Source of the DNA: Chloroflexi bacterium GWB2_54_36
GTDB taxonomy: Bacteria; Chloroflexota; Anaerolineae; Anaerolineales; Anaerolineaceae
Length of the DNA: 64,000 bases
Reading direction: 5' to 3'
Assembly (NCBI GenBank): GCA_001796355.1
Contig: MGMG01000077.1
Coordinates: 43,844-107,843 of the forward strand
Part shown: positions 32,600 to 42,721 of the stretch, piece after piece
Numbering within the stretch: the stretch's first letter is position 1
Layout of the letters: each line of letters starts with the position of its first letter
Notes under the pieces: model-generated
Told to the model about the DNA's origin: nothing
Databases searched by the model: none
The model's input: the letters and a program-made list of their open reading frames with translations, nothing else
Made by a program: the position numbers and the translations under genes

Positions 32600-34323
32600 C
32601 GGCTGCCGCGCCGGCCAAACTGTCGTTCCAGTAAATCCACCGAGAGATGGATCATGGTCGGACGTCCGTGGGGACAGGTGCGTGGTGACTGACAGCTTTC
32701 CAAATCGCGCAGCAACGCAAGCTGTTCATCGTTGGCCAGAACCTGACCGGCCTTGACTGCAGCGCGCTTGCATACGCGGGCAATGATGCGCGCCTCGATC
32801 TCATTCGCCAGCGGGGATTCGTCCTCTTCGAAATCTTCCACCACCACCCGCACAGCGGCTGCAGGGTCAGAGCCTGCCAGGATTGCCGGTACCCCCCTCA
32901 CCCGGAAGGTGTTGGGACCGAACAATTCGATATCAAAACCGTAATTCGTCAAAATACCCACTTGCTGCTCCAGCAGATGAGCGCTCTGCGGTGGAAGCAC
33001 GATCACAGCCGGCTCAAGCAGTGTTTGACTGGCTATTTTTTGCTGGTTCTGCCGGGTCATTTTTTCGAACAAGACCCGCTCGTGCGCCGCATGTTGATCG
33101 ATCAGATACAATCCGTCAGGACCTTCCGCGACAAGGTAGGCTGCACCAACCTGCCCGACCAGGCGTAGCAGCGGTACTTTTCCGGATGGCAATGCTGGCT
33201 GAGGCGAGGTAGCGGCTTCACTGCCAAGTTCCGCTGCTTGTTCAGCCTGAAGCTCTGCAGCCATGTCCCAGGCAGGATCGACCACTCGTTGTTGATAGAC
33301 AGGCGCATTCCAATAAGGCGTGTTCACATTCGGCACCGGTGAATAAGCCAGCAATGCGCGTTTGACCGTCCGCTGCACCGCTGAAAAGACCTGGTCAGGT
33401 GAGCGAAAACGCACTTCTGCTTTGGCCGGGTGGACATTGACGTCCACTTCTTCCGGCTCCAGTTGGATGAAGAGGACTGCCAGCGGGTAGCGTCCAATCA
33501 TTAGCAAGGTATGGTAAGCCTGTATCAACGCAGCAATCAGCGCGGCATCCTGCACCCAGCGCCCATTGACAAAAAAGGTGATTTCACGGCGGTTCGAGCG
33601 GGTCAGCGCCACCGGGCTAATAAAACCGCTCACCCGGATGTCTTCTTCTAGGGTTACTTCCAGCATTTGTCGGGCAACATCCACCCCATAGAGCTGCGCC
33701 AGAATTTCACGCCGGTCGTTGTTCCCGGCTGTTCGCAGCATGGTTTTACCGTCCTGCTCGAGTTCGAAGCGCACCTGCGGGTACGCCAACGCATAGCGCA
33801 TGACCAGGTTGTTGATCTGGTTGCGTTCGGTCATATCGGATTTGAGAAATTTAAGCCGCGCCGGAACGTTGTAGAACAAATCCTCGACCCGGATGACCGT
33901 CCCGATCGGGATGCCCGTCGAAGTCACCTGCCCGCTCTGCCCGCCTTCGATCAACATCCGAGCACCTAAATCAGCGTTTTGCTCGCGCGAGATCACGGTC
34001 ATGCGGGCGACGGATCCGATGGATGCCAGCGCTTCTCCGCGAAATCCAAGCGACCGGATATGAAACAAATCTTCAGCGGTGCGCAATTTACTGGTGGCGT
34101 GCCGCGTTATAGCCAGCGGTAGCTCAACCGAAGAAATGCCCGTTCCATTATCTGCAATTTCAATGATTTTTCGTCCGGCCTGCTCGACCCGAATGGTGAT
34201 GGTCGTAGCCCCGGCATCGAGCGCATTTTCAACCAATTCTTTAACTACCGAGGCGGGACGTTCAACCACCTCGCCGGCTGCAATCTGGGATGCTACATCG
34301 TCAGCTAGAACTCGGATCGCCAT
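32596..34323 (-). CDS. mutL: DNA mismatch repair protein MutL
   Basis: GHKL ATPase that links MutS mismatch recognition to strand incision. The N-terminal ATPase motifs are IAAGEVVERPASVVKELVENALDAG, DNGTGI and SLGFRGEALASIGSVA. The C-terminal dimerisation domain carries the metal-dependent endonuclease signature DQHAAHERVLFE, as well as CKRAAVKAGQ and SCPHGRPT-like CPHGRPTMIH. It should therefore nick DNA itself, as in bacteria without MutH. Length is 575 residues. ATG 34323 follows GAGGGAAAC. mutS is not in the window. Confidence 0.96.
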   Translation of the reverse strand: MAIRVLADDVASQIAAGEVVERPASVVKELVENALDAGATTITIRVEQAGRKIIEIADNGTGISSVELPLAITRHATSKLRTAEDLFHIRSLGFRGEALASIGSVARMTVISREQNADLGARMLIEGGQSGQVTSTGIPIGTVIRVEDLFYNVPARLKFLKSDMTERNQINNLVMRYALAYPQVRFELEQDGKTMLRTAGNNDRREILAQLYGVDVARQMLEVTLEEDIRVSGFISPVALTRSNRREITFFVNGRWVQDAALIAALIQAYHTLLMIGRYPLAVLFIQLEPEEVDVNVHPAKAEVRFRSPDQVFSAVQRTVKRALLAYSPVPNVNTPYWNAPVYQQRVVDPAWDMAAELQAEQAAELGSEAATSPQPALPSGKVPLLRLVGQVGAAYLVAEGPDGLYLIDQHAAHERVLFEKMTRQNQQKIASQTLLEPAVIVLPPQSAHLLEQQVGILTNYGFDIELFGPNTFRVRGVPAILAGSDPAAAVRVVVEDFEEDESPLANEIEARIIARVCKRAAVKAGQVLANDEQLALLRDLESCQSPRTCPHGRPTMIHLSVDLLERQFGRRGSR

Positions 34324-34462
34324 AAGTTTCCCTCAGTGTGTGATTATACCCGAGCGTGAGAGGTTGCCTTCGCCAAGGCCAAAGAATAATAGTTTGCTTA
34401 GAAACCTTCCGCAGCCCATTTACCTCGTTCCAAGCACAATCAGTTTCGAGTATACTCAGGGC

Positions 34463-35128
34463 ATGGCGTTGGATACCCTGATTTTTGACCTGGATGATAC
34501 ACTTTATCCCCCCACTACAGGCGTTTGGGATGCCATCGGGGAGCGGATTAACCAGTTTATCGTTGATAACCTCGCACTGGGAACCGCCGAGGTCATACAG
34601 GTGCGCGATGAGTTGTTCCACACCTACGGAACCACGCTGCGCGGGCTACAAATCGTCTATGGGATCGACCCTTACAAGTATCTCAACTTTGTGCATAACA
34701 TCCCTCTGGCAACCTATCTGCAGCCAAACCCCACCCTTTACCAGATATTGAAGCAGATTTCCAACCGCAAAGTGATTTTTACCAATTCCGATCAAAACCA
34801 TGCGCTGCGAGTTTTAGGTCAGTTGGAATTGGGCGGTATCTTCGAACGAATCATCGATGTCATGGATGTGGCGCCTTTTTGTAAACCACAGCCGGAAGCC
34901 TTTCAACACGCGCTCAAGCTGTTGGGAAACCCCGATCCAACCCGTTGTGTGTTAATCGATGACTCGCTCCGAAATATCAATACAGCCCGAGATCTCGGGT
35001 TCTACACCATCCTGGTTGGAAATCACAACGGAAACACTCACGCAGCCAGCGCAAGGGTCGATACCCTGGAAGATCTGCCCTTGCTGGCCGACCTACCCTT
35101 CCTGGAAGGGATCTGGAGACAGGAATGA
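34463..35128 (+). CDS. HAD-superfamily phosphatase, SDT1/pyrimidine 5'-nucleotidase-like
   Basis: A 221-residue HAD hydrolase. Motif I is FDLDDTLYPPTTGVW, motif II is IFTNSDQNHA, motif III is CKPQPEAFQHAL and motif IV is VLIDDSLRNINTA. The FDLDDTLYP start and helical cap resemble yeast Sdt1 and Phm8 pyrimidine nucleotidases; the substrate is not proven. The track ORF starts far upstream at 34079 inside mutL (opposite strand), but ATG 34463 gives the proper HAD N-terminus. Its stop overlaps the next small gene (ATGA). Confidence 0.88.
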   Translation: MALDTLIFDLDDTLYPPTTGVWDAIGERINQFIVDNLALGTAEVIQVRDELFHTYGTTLRGLQIVYGIDPYKYLNFVHNIPLATYLQPNPTLYQILKQISNRKVIFTNSDQNHALRVLGQLELGGIFERIIDVMDVAPFCKPQPEAFQHALKLLGNPDPTRCVLIDDSLRNINTARDLGFYTILVGNHNGNTHAASARVDTLEDLPLLADLPFLEGIWRQE

Positions 35129-35382
35129 AAGAAATCTCCCCCATCGGTTGGGCATTAATTGGTATCGTGACCCTCATCGTTTTTTCCAGTTATTGGAGTT
35201 TGCTGTCGTTGCTGCGAAAGAAGAATAAAAACCCAGACTCACCCTCGTGGGCAAAATCATGGCGCATGATGGCGCATCCATGGGAAGCTGAAAATCGTGA
35301 ATTGGATAAACTTTCCAAAGAGGTTGCCAACCTTGGCAATCGCAACCCATCGGATAAGGACCAAAATCCTCCTCAGGCGTAA
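35125..35382 (+). CDS. Small single-pass membrane protein
   Basis: An 85-residue protein I do not recognise. It has one N-terminal transmembrane helix (GWALIGIVTLIVFSSYWSLLSLL) and a charged tail (AENRELDKLSKEVANLGN) that could form a short helix. It is translationally coupled to the HAD gene (ATGA overlap). Confidence 0.65.
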   Translation: MKEISPIGWALIGIVTLIVFSSYWSLLSLLRKKNKNPDSPSWAKSWRMMAHPWEAENRELDKLSKEVANLGNRNPSDKDQNPPQA

Positions 35383-35460
35383 TCGCGCTTCCGGGATGGT
35401 TCGCTGCGCTGCTCATAACGTTCACTTAACACCTCTTTGGTCATTTTATTGGAGATAAGA

Positions 35461-36714
35461 ATGGAATCTAAACCTGTACGAATAATCGTTGCCCTGATCC
35501 TCGCAATTTTCCTGATGCTTGTAAGCTTTGCCGGCGGGATATTTACCGGGATTAACCTCCCGTCAAACCTCAGCCTGCCGTCCAATTTCTCGCCGCAAAC
35601 AACGACCGAAGCCCAGGCCACCCCTGGCGTGACAAGCACCCCGGTCGACCGTGAAACGTTATTCAAGCCCTTCTGGCAAGCCTGGGACCTGGTCCATAAA
35701 CAATATGTTGACCAGCCGGTTGACGATACAACCTTGATGCGCGGTGCGATCAGCGGGATGCTTGGTTCGCTTGGCGACCCCAACACCGCTTACATGGACC
35801 CGGTCCAATACCAGCAGGCCAATGCGCCGTTGGAAGGCTCATATGAAGGCATTGGCGCCTGGGTCGATACCTCGGGTGAATTTCTAACCATCATCAGCCC
35901 GATGGCCGGGTCGCCAGCAGAAGCCGCCGGATTGAAAAGCGGCGACATGATCACTGCCGTGGATGGTACCAGCGTCGTGGGCACCGATCCAACCCTGGTG
36001 CTGCGCAGTGTGCTTGGCCAGGCTGGGTCGACGGTTGTGTTGACCATCCAGCGGGAAGGCGAAGAAAACCCCTTCGACGTCAGCATTATGCGCGAGGAAA
36101 TCGTCATTCCCCTGGTCACCAGCAAAATGCTCGATAATAATATTGCCTACTTGCAAATAATCCAGTTCGGCGACCGAACCGAAAGGGAAGTCAAGGATGC
36201 ACTGAAAGAACTGCTGAGTAACAATCCTAAGGGTTTGATCCTCGACCTTCGTAATGACCCGGGTGGTTATCTGGATACCGCCATCGCGGTGGTGTCACAG
36301 TTCATTCCGGACGGCGTGGTGATGTATGAGGATCATGGAAATGGTGAACGCGTTACCTTCACGGCCCGGTCGGGTGGTTTGGCCACCGAAATTCCACTGG
36401 TAGTGCTGGTCAATGAGGGGTCAGCTTCCGCTTCTGAAATTACCGCTGGCGCTATTCAAGACCGCAACCGCGGGAAGCTGGTAGGGACGACCACTTACGG
36501 CAAAGGCACCGTTCAGTCCTGGTCTACGTTGGTCGATAACCAGGGCGCGATCAAAGTAACCATCGCTCACTGGCTGACCCCCAATGAACGCCAAATTCAC
36601 GGCATTGGTTTAACGCCTGATGTTGAGGTTCAACTGACCGAAGAGGATGTCAAGGCCAATCTCGACCCGCAACTGGATAAAGCGGTCGAAATACTTTTGG
36701 CTGCGCAAAAATAA
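35461..36714 (+). CDS. S41 family carboxyl-terminal processing protease
   Basis: CtpA/CtpB-type serine protease, 417 residues. An N-terminal membrane anchor (IIVALILAIFLMLVSFAGGIF) is followed by an S41 N-terminal segment, a PDZ domain (GIGAWVDTSGEFLTIISPM ... GLKSGDMITAVDGTSVVG) and the protease core. The catalytic Ser is in VNEGSASASEI and the Lys in TTYGKGTVQSW. ATG 35461 follows GGAGATAAG; the track start is 24 bases further up. It acts outside the membrane. A stand-alone PDZ gene follows. Confidence 0.93.
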   Translation: MESKPVRIIVALILAIFLMLVSFAGGIFTGINLPSNLSLPSNFSPQTTTEAQATPGVTSTPVDRETLFKPFWQAWDLVHKQYVDQPVDDTTLMRGAISGMLGSLGDPNTAYMDPVQYQQANAPLEGSYEGIGAWVDTSGEFLTIISPMAGSPAEAAGLKSGDMITAVDGTSVVGTDPTLVLRSVLGQAGSTVVLTIQREGEENPFDVSIMREEIVIPLVTSKMLDNNIAYLQIIQFGDRTEREVKDALKELLSNNPKGLILDLRNDPGGYLDTAIAVVSQFIPDGVVMYEDHGNGERVTFTARSGGLATEIPLVVLVNEGSASASEITAGAIQDRNRGKLVGTTTYGKGTVQSWSTLVDNQGAIKVTIAHWLTPNERQIHGIGLTPDVEVQLTEEDVKANLDPQLDKAVEILLAAQK

Positions 36715-36792
36715 CCTGGCCGGCTGAAATGAAACGGCGCTGGATAACAAGAGAGGATTGCTATCAAGTCGACTTTCGCGGCCAGCGCAATT

Positions 36793-37041
36793 GTGTTGCT
36801 CTTTGCAATTCATGGCGGAATGGGAGTCCATATTTCGGATATAATAGCAGGCAACCCAGCCGCTGAAACCGGTCTTCAACCGGGCGACATCATCACGCAG
36901 ATTGGCAACGCGCCAATCGCCGAAAGTCATCCATACCTGAATACGCTGTATGGGTTCGCACCTGGTCAGGAATTGGAAATTCAATTTATTCGCAATATCC
37001 GTCCTAAAACTGTCACCCTGGTGCTGACCGAATCCCGCTAA
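36793..37041 (+). CDS. Small PDZ-domain protein, start uncertain
   Basis: Essentially one PDZ domain (GVHISDIIAGNPAAETGLQP, GDIITQIGNAPIAESHPYL, LEIQFIRNIRPKTVTLVL). The track start is GTG 36793. The frame stays open upstream and would read IKSTFAASAIVLLFAIHGG, a plausible signal or anchor sequence, from an ATC at 36763 that lies six bases after GAGAGG. A non-standard ATC/ATT start, or an ATG lost by one base change, is therefore possible. It directly follows the S41 protease and may have come from a duplicated PDZ module. Confidence 0.65.
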   Translation: MLLFAIHGGMGVHISDIIAGNPAAETGLQPGDIITQIGNAPIAESHPYLNTLYGFAPGQELEIQFIRNIRPKTVTLVLTESR

Positions 37042-37059
37042 TTTGTTGGTTGCTTCACC

Positions 37060-38052
37060 TTGAAAAAATTCATTGTAGCGCTCATCATTTTGCTGGCGAT
37101 CATTTTTTTGATCACCAGCTTCAGCGAACTACGGCAAATCGGGCTGGTGCTGCAAAAAGGCAATATCCTAGTCATCGGCATGGCAGTGCTCATCGAAATC
37201 GGATGGATTTTGGTATTAGGCCGATCCTTCCAGACTCTATTCCGCATTGTTGGCATCCATAAAGAACTGTTGCCCCTGGCCCGGTTGGTAGCGGCCGTGA
37301 ATTTCGTCAACATCGTCGCTCCCAGCGCTGGCGTCAGCGGGATGGCGGTCATCTATTCCGATGCCCTGAAGAACGGACACTCCTCCGCCCGGGTGACCGT
37401 TGGCAGCCTGCTCTTTCTCTTATTCGACTATTTCGGTTTGCTGACCATCATATTCGTTGGTCTCATAATTCTCTTCTTGCGCAATACCTTAAATGCTGCT
37501 GATGTCATCGCTTTTGCGCTGTTCCTGATCCTGGCGCTAACGCTTGGTGGGATGCTTTACCTGGCCTCGCGTTCCCAATCACGATTAATTCAAGCGGTTA
37601 CTTTTATAGCCCGCACCGTTAACAAAATTGCCAGACCATTTCGCAAGCATGAGGTTCTGGGCGAAGAAAATGCCCGTATTTTTGCCTGCGAGATCGTGGA
37701 AGGCGTCCAGGCTTTGCACCACGTCCGGCGCGGTTGGCTGCGCCCACTCCTGCTGACCCTGCTGAATAAACTTCTACTGGTCAGCATTTTAGGTGTCATC
37801 TTTTTAGCGTTTAAAGTCCCCACCACGGTCGCTGTGGTGGTGGCTGGCTTCAGTATCGCCTATCTGTTTGTCATTATTTCGCCCACACCAGCGGGCGTCG
37901 GCATCGTCGAAGGCGTGATGACCCTGGCCTTGAAGTCACTTGGCATTCCCCTGGAAGCCGCCATGGTGGTAACCCTGGCCTATCGGTCGGTTACATTCTG
38001 GTTCCCTTTGTTGCTGGGCATGATTTCTTTCCGTTCACTGCACCAGGCTTAA
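37060..38052 (+). CDS. Flippase-like UPF0104/LPG-synthase-type membrane protein
   Basis: A 330-residue polytopic membrane protein of the lysylphosphatidylglycerol synthase transmembrane (UPF0104) family. Family signs are an N-terminal LIILLAIIFLITSFSEL, the conserved VNFVNIVAPSAGVSGMAVIY and the C-terminal SPTPAGVGIVEGVMTLALKSLG. About eight transmembrane helices are visible and no aminoacyltransferase domain follows. Such proteins are thought to move lipids or glycolipids across the membrane; the substrate here is unknown. The start is TTG 37060 with a weak ribosome site. Confidence 0.85.
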   Translation: MKKFIVALIILLAIIFLITSFSELRQIGLVLQKGNILVIGMAVLIEIGWILVLGRSFQTLFRIVGIHKELLPLARLVAAVNFVNIVAPSAGVSGMAVIYSDALKNGHSSARVTVGSLLFLLFDYFGLLTIIFVGLIILFLRNTLNAADVIAFALFLILALTLGGMLYLASRSQSRLIQAVTFIARTVNKIARPFRKHEVLGEENARIFACEIVEGVQALHHVRRGWLRPLLLTLLNKLLLVSILGVIFLAFKVPTTVAVVVAGFSIAYLFVIISPTPAGVGIVEGVMTLALKSLGIPLEAAMVVTLAYRSVTFWFPLLLGMISFRSLHQA

Positions 38053-38110
38053 GGTGCAACCAGGCATAAATTGCAACATGATTATGATCTCAGACAACTC
38101 AAACCCTTAA

Positions 38111-38139
38111 TTGACAGTTCTGGAACACACGGGTATAAT
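38111..38139 (+). promoter_or_regulatory. Full consensus promoter of the S1-domain gene
   Basis: TTGACA, exactly 17 bases, TATAAT: both hexamers are perfect. It lies 39 bases before the start and is the strongest -35/-10 pair seen in the window. Confidence 0.85.
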
Positions 38140-38177
38140 CAACCCTTGCTGAAATTTGAACTTTGGGAGAAAAGTGA

Positions 38178-39011
38178 ATGGAAAATCCCGTCGTATCCGA
38201 TAGCACCACCCAGGAATTAAAAGCAAAAGCTAAATTCACCGGGAAAGTGCTAAGAACCTCTCTGGCTGGCGCCGTTATGGATATCGGTGTCGGCAAACCG
38301 GCAGTGATTCATGTATCGCAGCTTGTTTCTCCGACCGGCCAGGCGATTAAAAGTGTAAAAGAAGTTTTGCAGGAAGGTCAGGAAGTCGAAGTCTGGGTTC
38401 GCAAGGTCAAAGAAGACCGCATCGAATTGACCATGATCAAACCCCTCGACCTGGATTGGCACGAAATTAAGAAGGACATGGTTGTCAAAGGCAATGTTGT
38501 CCGGGTTGAGACCTTTGGCGCTTTCCTTGAGATTGGCGCTGAGCGCCCCGGCCTGATCCACATCAGTGAGTTAGCCCATGGGTACGTCCGCACTCCTGGC
38601 GACGTGGTCAAAGAAGGCGACGAGCTTGAAGCCCAGGTGATCGACGTCAACAAGAAGAAAAAGCAGATCAAACTCAGTTTGAAGGCGCTGCAGCCTGAAC
38701 CGGTCAAGGAAGAAGTTGATTACCAAGCGCCGGAGAAGAGCAAAGACAAACGCCGCAAGAAAGACACCAAGCGCAAGAAGGGTGACGAAGGCTATATGTC
38801 GGCGGAAGAAATTGCTGCGTTGAGCGGCGACACGGCTTCCAAGGAAGCTGAGCCGACCTTCATGGAAATCGCAATCCGCGAGGCCATGGAAAAAGCTAAA
38901 TCCCGCAAAGCCGAGCCGAAAGCCAAAAAAGTGAAGGCTGCCGGACTGCAGGCCGAGCAAGAGGACCTGCTGGCGCGCACTTTGGAAAAGAAGACCACTT
39001 CTTCTCAGTAA
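38178..39011 (+). CDS. S1-domain RNA-binding protein
   Basis: A 277-residue protein with two S1 OB-folds: about 14-85 (AKFTGKVLRTSLAGAVMDIG, PAVIHVSQL) and 98-165 (GNVVRVETFGAFLEIGAERP, GLIHISELAHGYV, KKKQIKLSLKAL). A long Lys/Glu-rich tail follows (KSKDKRRKKDTKRKK, EKAKSRKAEPKAKKVKAA). It is like a short ribosomal-protein-S1/YugI type factor; full-length S1 has four to six domains, so I give no gene symbol. The start follows TGGGAG, and the perfect promoter upstream points to high expression. Confidence 0.88.
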   Translation: MENPVVSDSTTQELKAKAKFTGKVLRTSLAGAVMDIGVGKPAVIHVSQLVSPTGQAIKSVKEVLQEGQEVEVWVRKVKEDRIELTMIKPLDLDWHEIKKDMVVKGNVVRVETFGAFLEIGAERPGLIHISELAHGYVRTPGDVVKEGDELEAQVIDVNKKKKQIKLSLKALQPEPVKEEVDYQAPEKSKDKRRKKDTKRKKGDEGYMSAEEIAALSGDTASKEAEPTFMEIAIREAMEKAKSRKAEPKAKKVKAAGLQAEQEDLLARTLEKKTTSSQ

Positions 39012-39162
39012 AGATTGCCGGTTTACAATTTCGTCTGGTTGACCGCGCTTTCAAAATTCGCCGCGGCCACAAGCCAGATGGCTTTCAGGACTTTCAAAGT
39101 TCTACGGGTAAACCCCTCTCGGGCGTGATCCGGAGATTTCAGCAACCTCAAATAAAACATAA

Positions 39163-39195
39163 TCTATTGGGCGATATCGCCCAATAGATTTTTTT
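39163..39195 (+). terminator. Strong Rho-independent terminator
   Basis: A 26-bp perfect palindrome (TCTATTGGGCGAT plus its reverse complement) is followed by seven T. It ends the S1-gene transcript. Confidence 0.9.
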
Positions 39196-39238
39196 AACCA
39201 TTTTATACCGAATCTACTGCATGTTTTCGATAGGACTG

Positions 39239-39247
39239 TGGTAAACT
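39239..39247 (+). promoter_or_regulatory. Extended -10 candidate for pyrG
   Basis: TGGTAAACT lies about 205 bases before the pyrG start and would give a long leader. Confidence 0.4.
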
Positions 39248-39380
39248 ATTTTTGTCCAGCAAGATTTTCCGGTACGACCGGGTGGAAGTGGTTTGACTTT
39301 TATTCCTCCCGGCTTTTTATTTGAAAGGGCAACTTACGGCACCAGGCATTTCACCTAATTGCACGTTAATTCGCATTTCC

Positions 39381-39415
39381 CGGAGGGAGGCGTCGGTTCA
39401 TCGGCCCTCCCTCCG
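39381..39415 (+). promoter_or_regulatory. GC-rich hairpin in the pyrG leader
   Basis: CGGAGGGAGG (39381-39390) pairs with CCTCCCTCCG (39406-39415), ending 36 bases before ATG. The arm is purine-rich and resembles a ribosome site, so the fold could affect translation or attenuation. No long T-run follows. Confidence 0.45.
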
Positions 39416-39451
39416 CCGCTTAAAAACCTTATTTTCTCATCTGGAGGATTA

Positions 39452-41113
39452 ATGCCCACTAAATACATCTTCTATACCGGTGGCGTGGTCAGTTCGGTTG
39501 GCAAAGGCGTAACGGCAGCAGCAACGGGACGTTTGCTCAAAGAACGCGGGTTCAACGTCGCCGTTCAAAAACTGGATCCCTATATCAATGTTGACCCTGG
39601 CACAATGAGCCCTTATCAACACGGCGAGGTCTTCGTACTGGATGACGGGGCTGAGACTGACCTGGATCTTGGGCATTATGAGCGTTTCATTGACGTGCGG
39701 CTGAGCAAGGTCTGCAATATGACCACCGGTCAGGTGTATGCAGAGGTCATTGGCAAAGAAAGGCGCGGCGACTTCCTGGGCGGTACCATCCAGGTTATCC
39801 CGCACATCACCAATGAGATCAAACGCCGCATCACCCAGGTGGCTAAAGCCACCAGCGCGGAAATCGTTCTGGTCGAGGTGGGCGGAACAGTCGGAGACAT
39901 CGAAAGTTTGCCATTTTTAGAGTCGTTGCGCCAACTGCGCGGCGACCTGGGGCGTGAAAACACGCTTTTCATTCACGTCACCTGGCTGCCGTACATCGGC
40001 GCCACCGGCGAATTAAAAACCAAACCAACCCAACATTCGGTAGCCGAGCTGCGCTCGATCGGTATCAACCCTGACATGGTGGTCGCACGTTCGGATTATC
40101 CGGTTGACCGCGCCATTATCGACAAGCTGGCTTTGTTCTGCGACGTGGATAAACGCGCCGTAGTACCGATGGTCACCAGCAAGAACCTTTATGCAGTTCC
40201 GTTGATGCTCGAAGAAAAAGGCATCGCCGAATACATCCTGGAAAAATTTGGGCTGGAGGCGCGCAAGAAACCGGATTGGACTGAATGGAAACGCCTGGTC
40301 GCTCAGGTGGACAAGCCCCGTCCGAGCGTGCGGATAGCGCTGGTTGGTAAGTATGTCGAGCTGCACGATGCCTATATGAGCGTGCGCGAGTCGCTTCACC
40401 ACGCCGCCCTGAACCTGGGGGTCAATGTAGAAATTGACTGGATCCATTCCACCGACCTGGAGCGCGGCAAAATGTTGGATGTCGTTCAAAAGGCGGATGG
40501 CATTCTCGTACCAGGCGGCTTTGGCAGCCGCGGCATCGAAGGGAAAATACTGGCTGCCCGCACTGCCCGCACGGGAAAAATCCCTTACCTTGGCCTGTGT
40601 CTTGGCATGCAATTGATGGTTGTGGAGTTCGCGCGTCACACCCTGGGCGATGAAACAGCAAATTCGACTGAATTTGACCGCACGACTCCGCACCCGGTCA
40701 TTGACTTGATGCCTGACCAGCACGAAATAACGGACATGGGCGGTACGATGCGCCTGGGGCTTTATCCGTGTGACTTGCAGCCGGGAACGCTCACGGTTGC
40801 GGCCTACCAACAAAACCAGGTGCAGGAACGCCACCGCCACCGCTTCGAGTTCAACAACGCCTACCGCGAATCGCTGGCTGCTGCCGGGCTGCGTATTTCA
40901 GGGCTATCGCCTGACGGACGGCTGGTGGAAATTGTCGAGCTGGCCGATCATCCCTTTATGGTTGGCACCCAGTTCCATCCTGAATTCCTCTCACGCCCCA
41001 ACCGCCCGCACCCGCTGTTTAAAGCCTTTGTCCAGGCCGCCTGTGACCAGGCCGGAATTAAGACGCATCCGTTCGAGGCTAATGGCGTAAAAGAAAAAGC
41101 AAACAATAAATAA
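39452..41113 (+). CDS. pyrG: CTP synthase
   Basis: Converts UTP to CTP with glutamine and ATP. The synthetase domain starts with [20 protein letters not shown] and contains [20 protein letters not shown] and GGTVGDIES. The class I glutaminase domain has the nucleophile Cys in [15 protein letters not shown] and the His/Glu pair in [12 protein letters not shown]. Length is 553 residues. ATG 39452 follows CTGGAGGA; the track start at 39359 lies in the leader hairpin. eno follows after 117 bases. Confidence 0.97.
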   Translation: MPTKYIFYTGGVVSSVGKGVTAAATGRLLKERGFNVAVQKLDPYINVDPGTMSPYQHGEVFVLDDGAETDLDLGHYERFIDVRLSKVCNMTTGQVYAEVIGKERRGDFLGGTIQVIPHITNEIKRRITQVAKATSAEIVLVEVGGTVGDIESLPFLESLRQLRGDLGRENTLFIHVTWLPYIGATGELKTKPTQHSVAELRSIGINPDMVVARSDYPVDRAIIDKLALFCDVDKRAVVPMVTSKNLYAVPLMLEEKGIAEYILEKFGLEARKKPDWTEWKRLVAQVDKPRPSVRIALVGKYVELHDAYMSVRESLHHAALNLGVNVEIDWIHSTDLERGKMLDVVQKADGILVPGGFGSRGIEGKILAARTARTGKIPYLGLCLGMQLMVVEFARHTLGDETANSTEFDRTTPHPVIDLMPDQHEITDMGGTMRLGLYPCDLQPGTLTVAAYQQNQVQERHRHRFEFNNAYRESLAAAGLRISGLSPDGRLVEIVELADHPFMVGTQFHPEFLSRPNRPHPLFKAFVQAACDQAGIKTHPFEANGVKEKANNK

Positions 41114-42523
<1,410 letters not shown>

Positions 42524-42545
42524 AAGATAATTTGTACGGATGGAC

Positions 42546-42577
42546 AGGGTGGGAGAAAATTTCCCGCCCTTTTTTAT
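42546..42577 (+). terminator. Terminator of eno
   Basis: AGGGTGGGA and TCCCGCCCT form a 9-bp stem with one G-T pair, followed by a TTTTTT-type run, 23 bases after the eno stop. Confidence 0.85.
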
Positions 42578-42607
42578 TCAGCATTAATAATTGGCTATGC
42601 GCATATG

Positions 42608-42715
42608 TAGGGTGTATTCCGTTTTTGAACGCACCGGGGTGTTTCAATAAGGAGGGTAAACTCGCGTATTTTATGCCCTGTATGCAGAACCTGGACAAAC
42701 TAAAGTTTATCCTAC
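42608..42715. repeat. Decayed copies of the palindromes near 6303 and 6519
   Basis: TAGGGTG...TTTTTGAACGCACCG at 42608-42636 matches the 29-base string at 6303-6331 with a few changes in the left arm. GGACAAACTAAAGTTTATCCTAC at 42693-42715 is a diverged form of the hairpin at 6519-6540. Both pairs lie in gene-free DNA. Confidence 0.65.
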
Positions 42716-42721
42716 AATCCC

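Larger units (their letters stand above)
39012..39451. other. Intergenic region with terminator and pyrG leader
   Basis: No gene seen. It contains the S1-gene terminator (39163), an extended -10 (39239) and a long pyrG leader with a GC-rich hairpin (39381-39415). Confidence 0.7.

Noticed and set aside
34079-34462. 5' extension of the HAD ORF
   Set aside because: Runs antisense through mutL; the HAD fold starts at ATG 34463.
40013-40840. 275-residue minus-strand ORF
   Set aside because: Antisense shadow of pyrG, no recognisable motifs.
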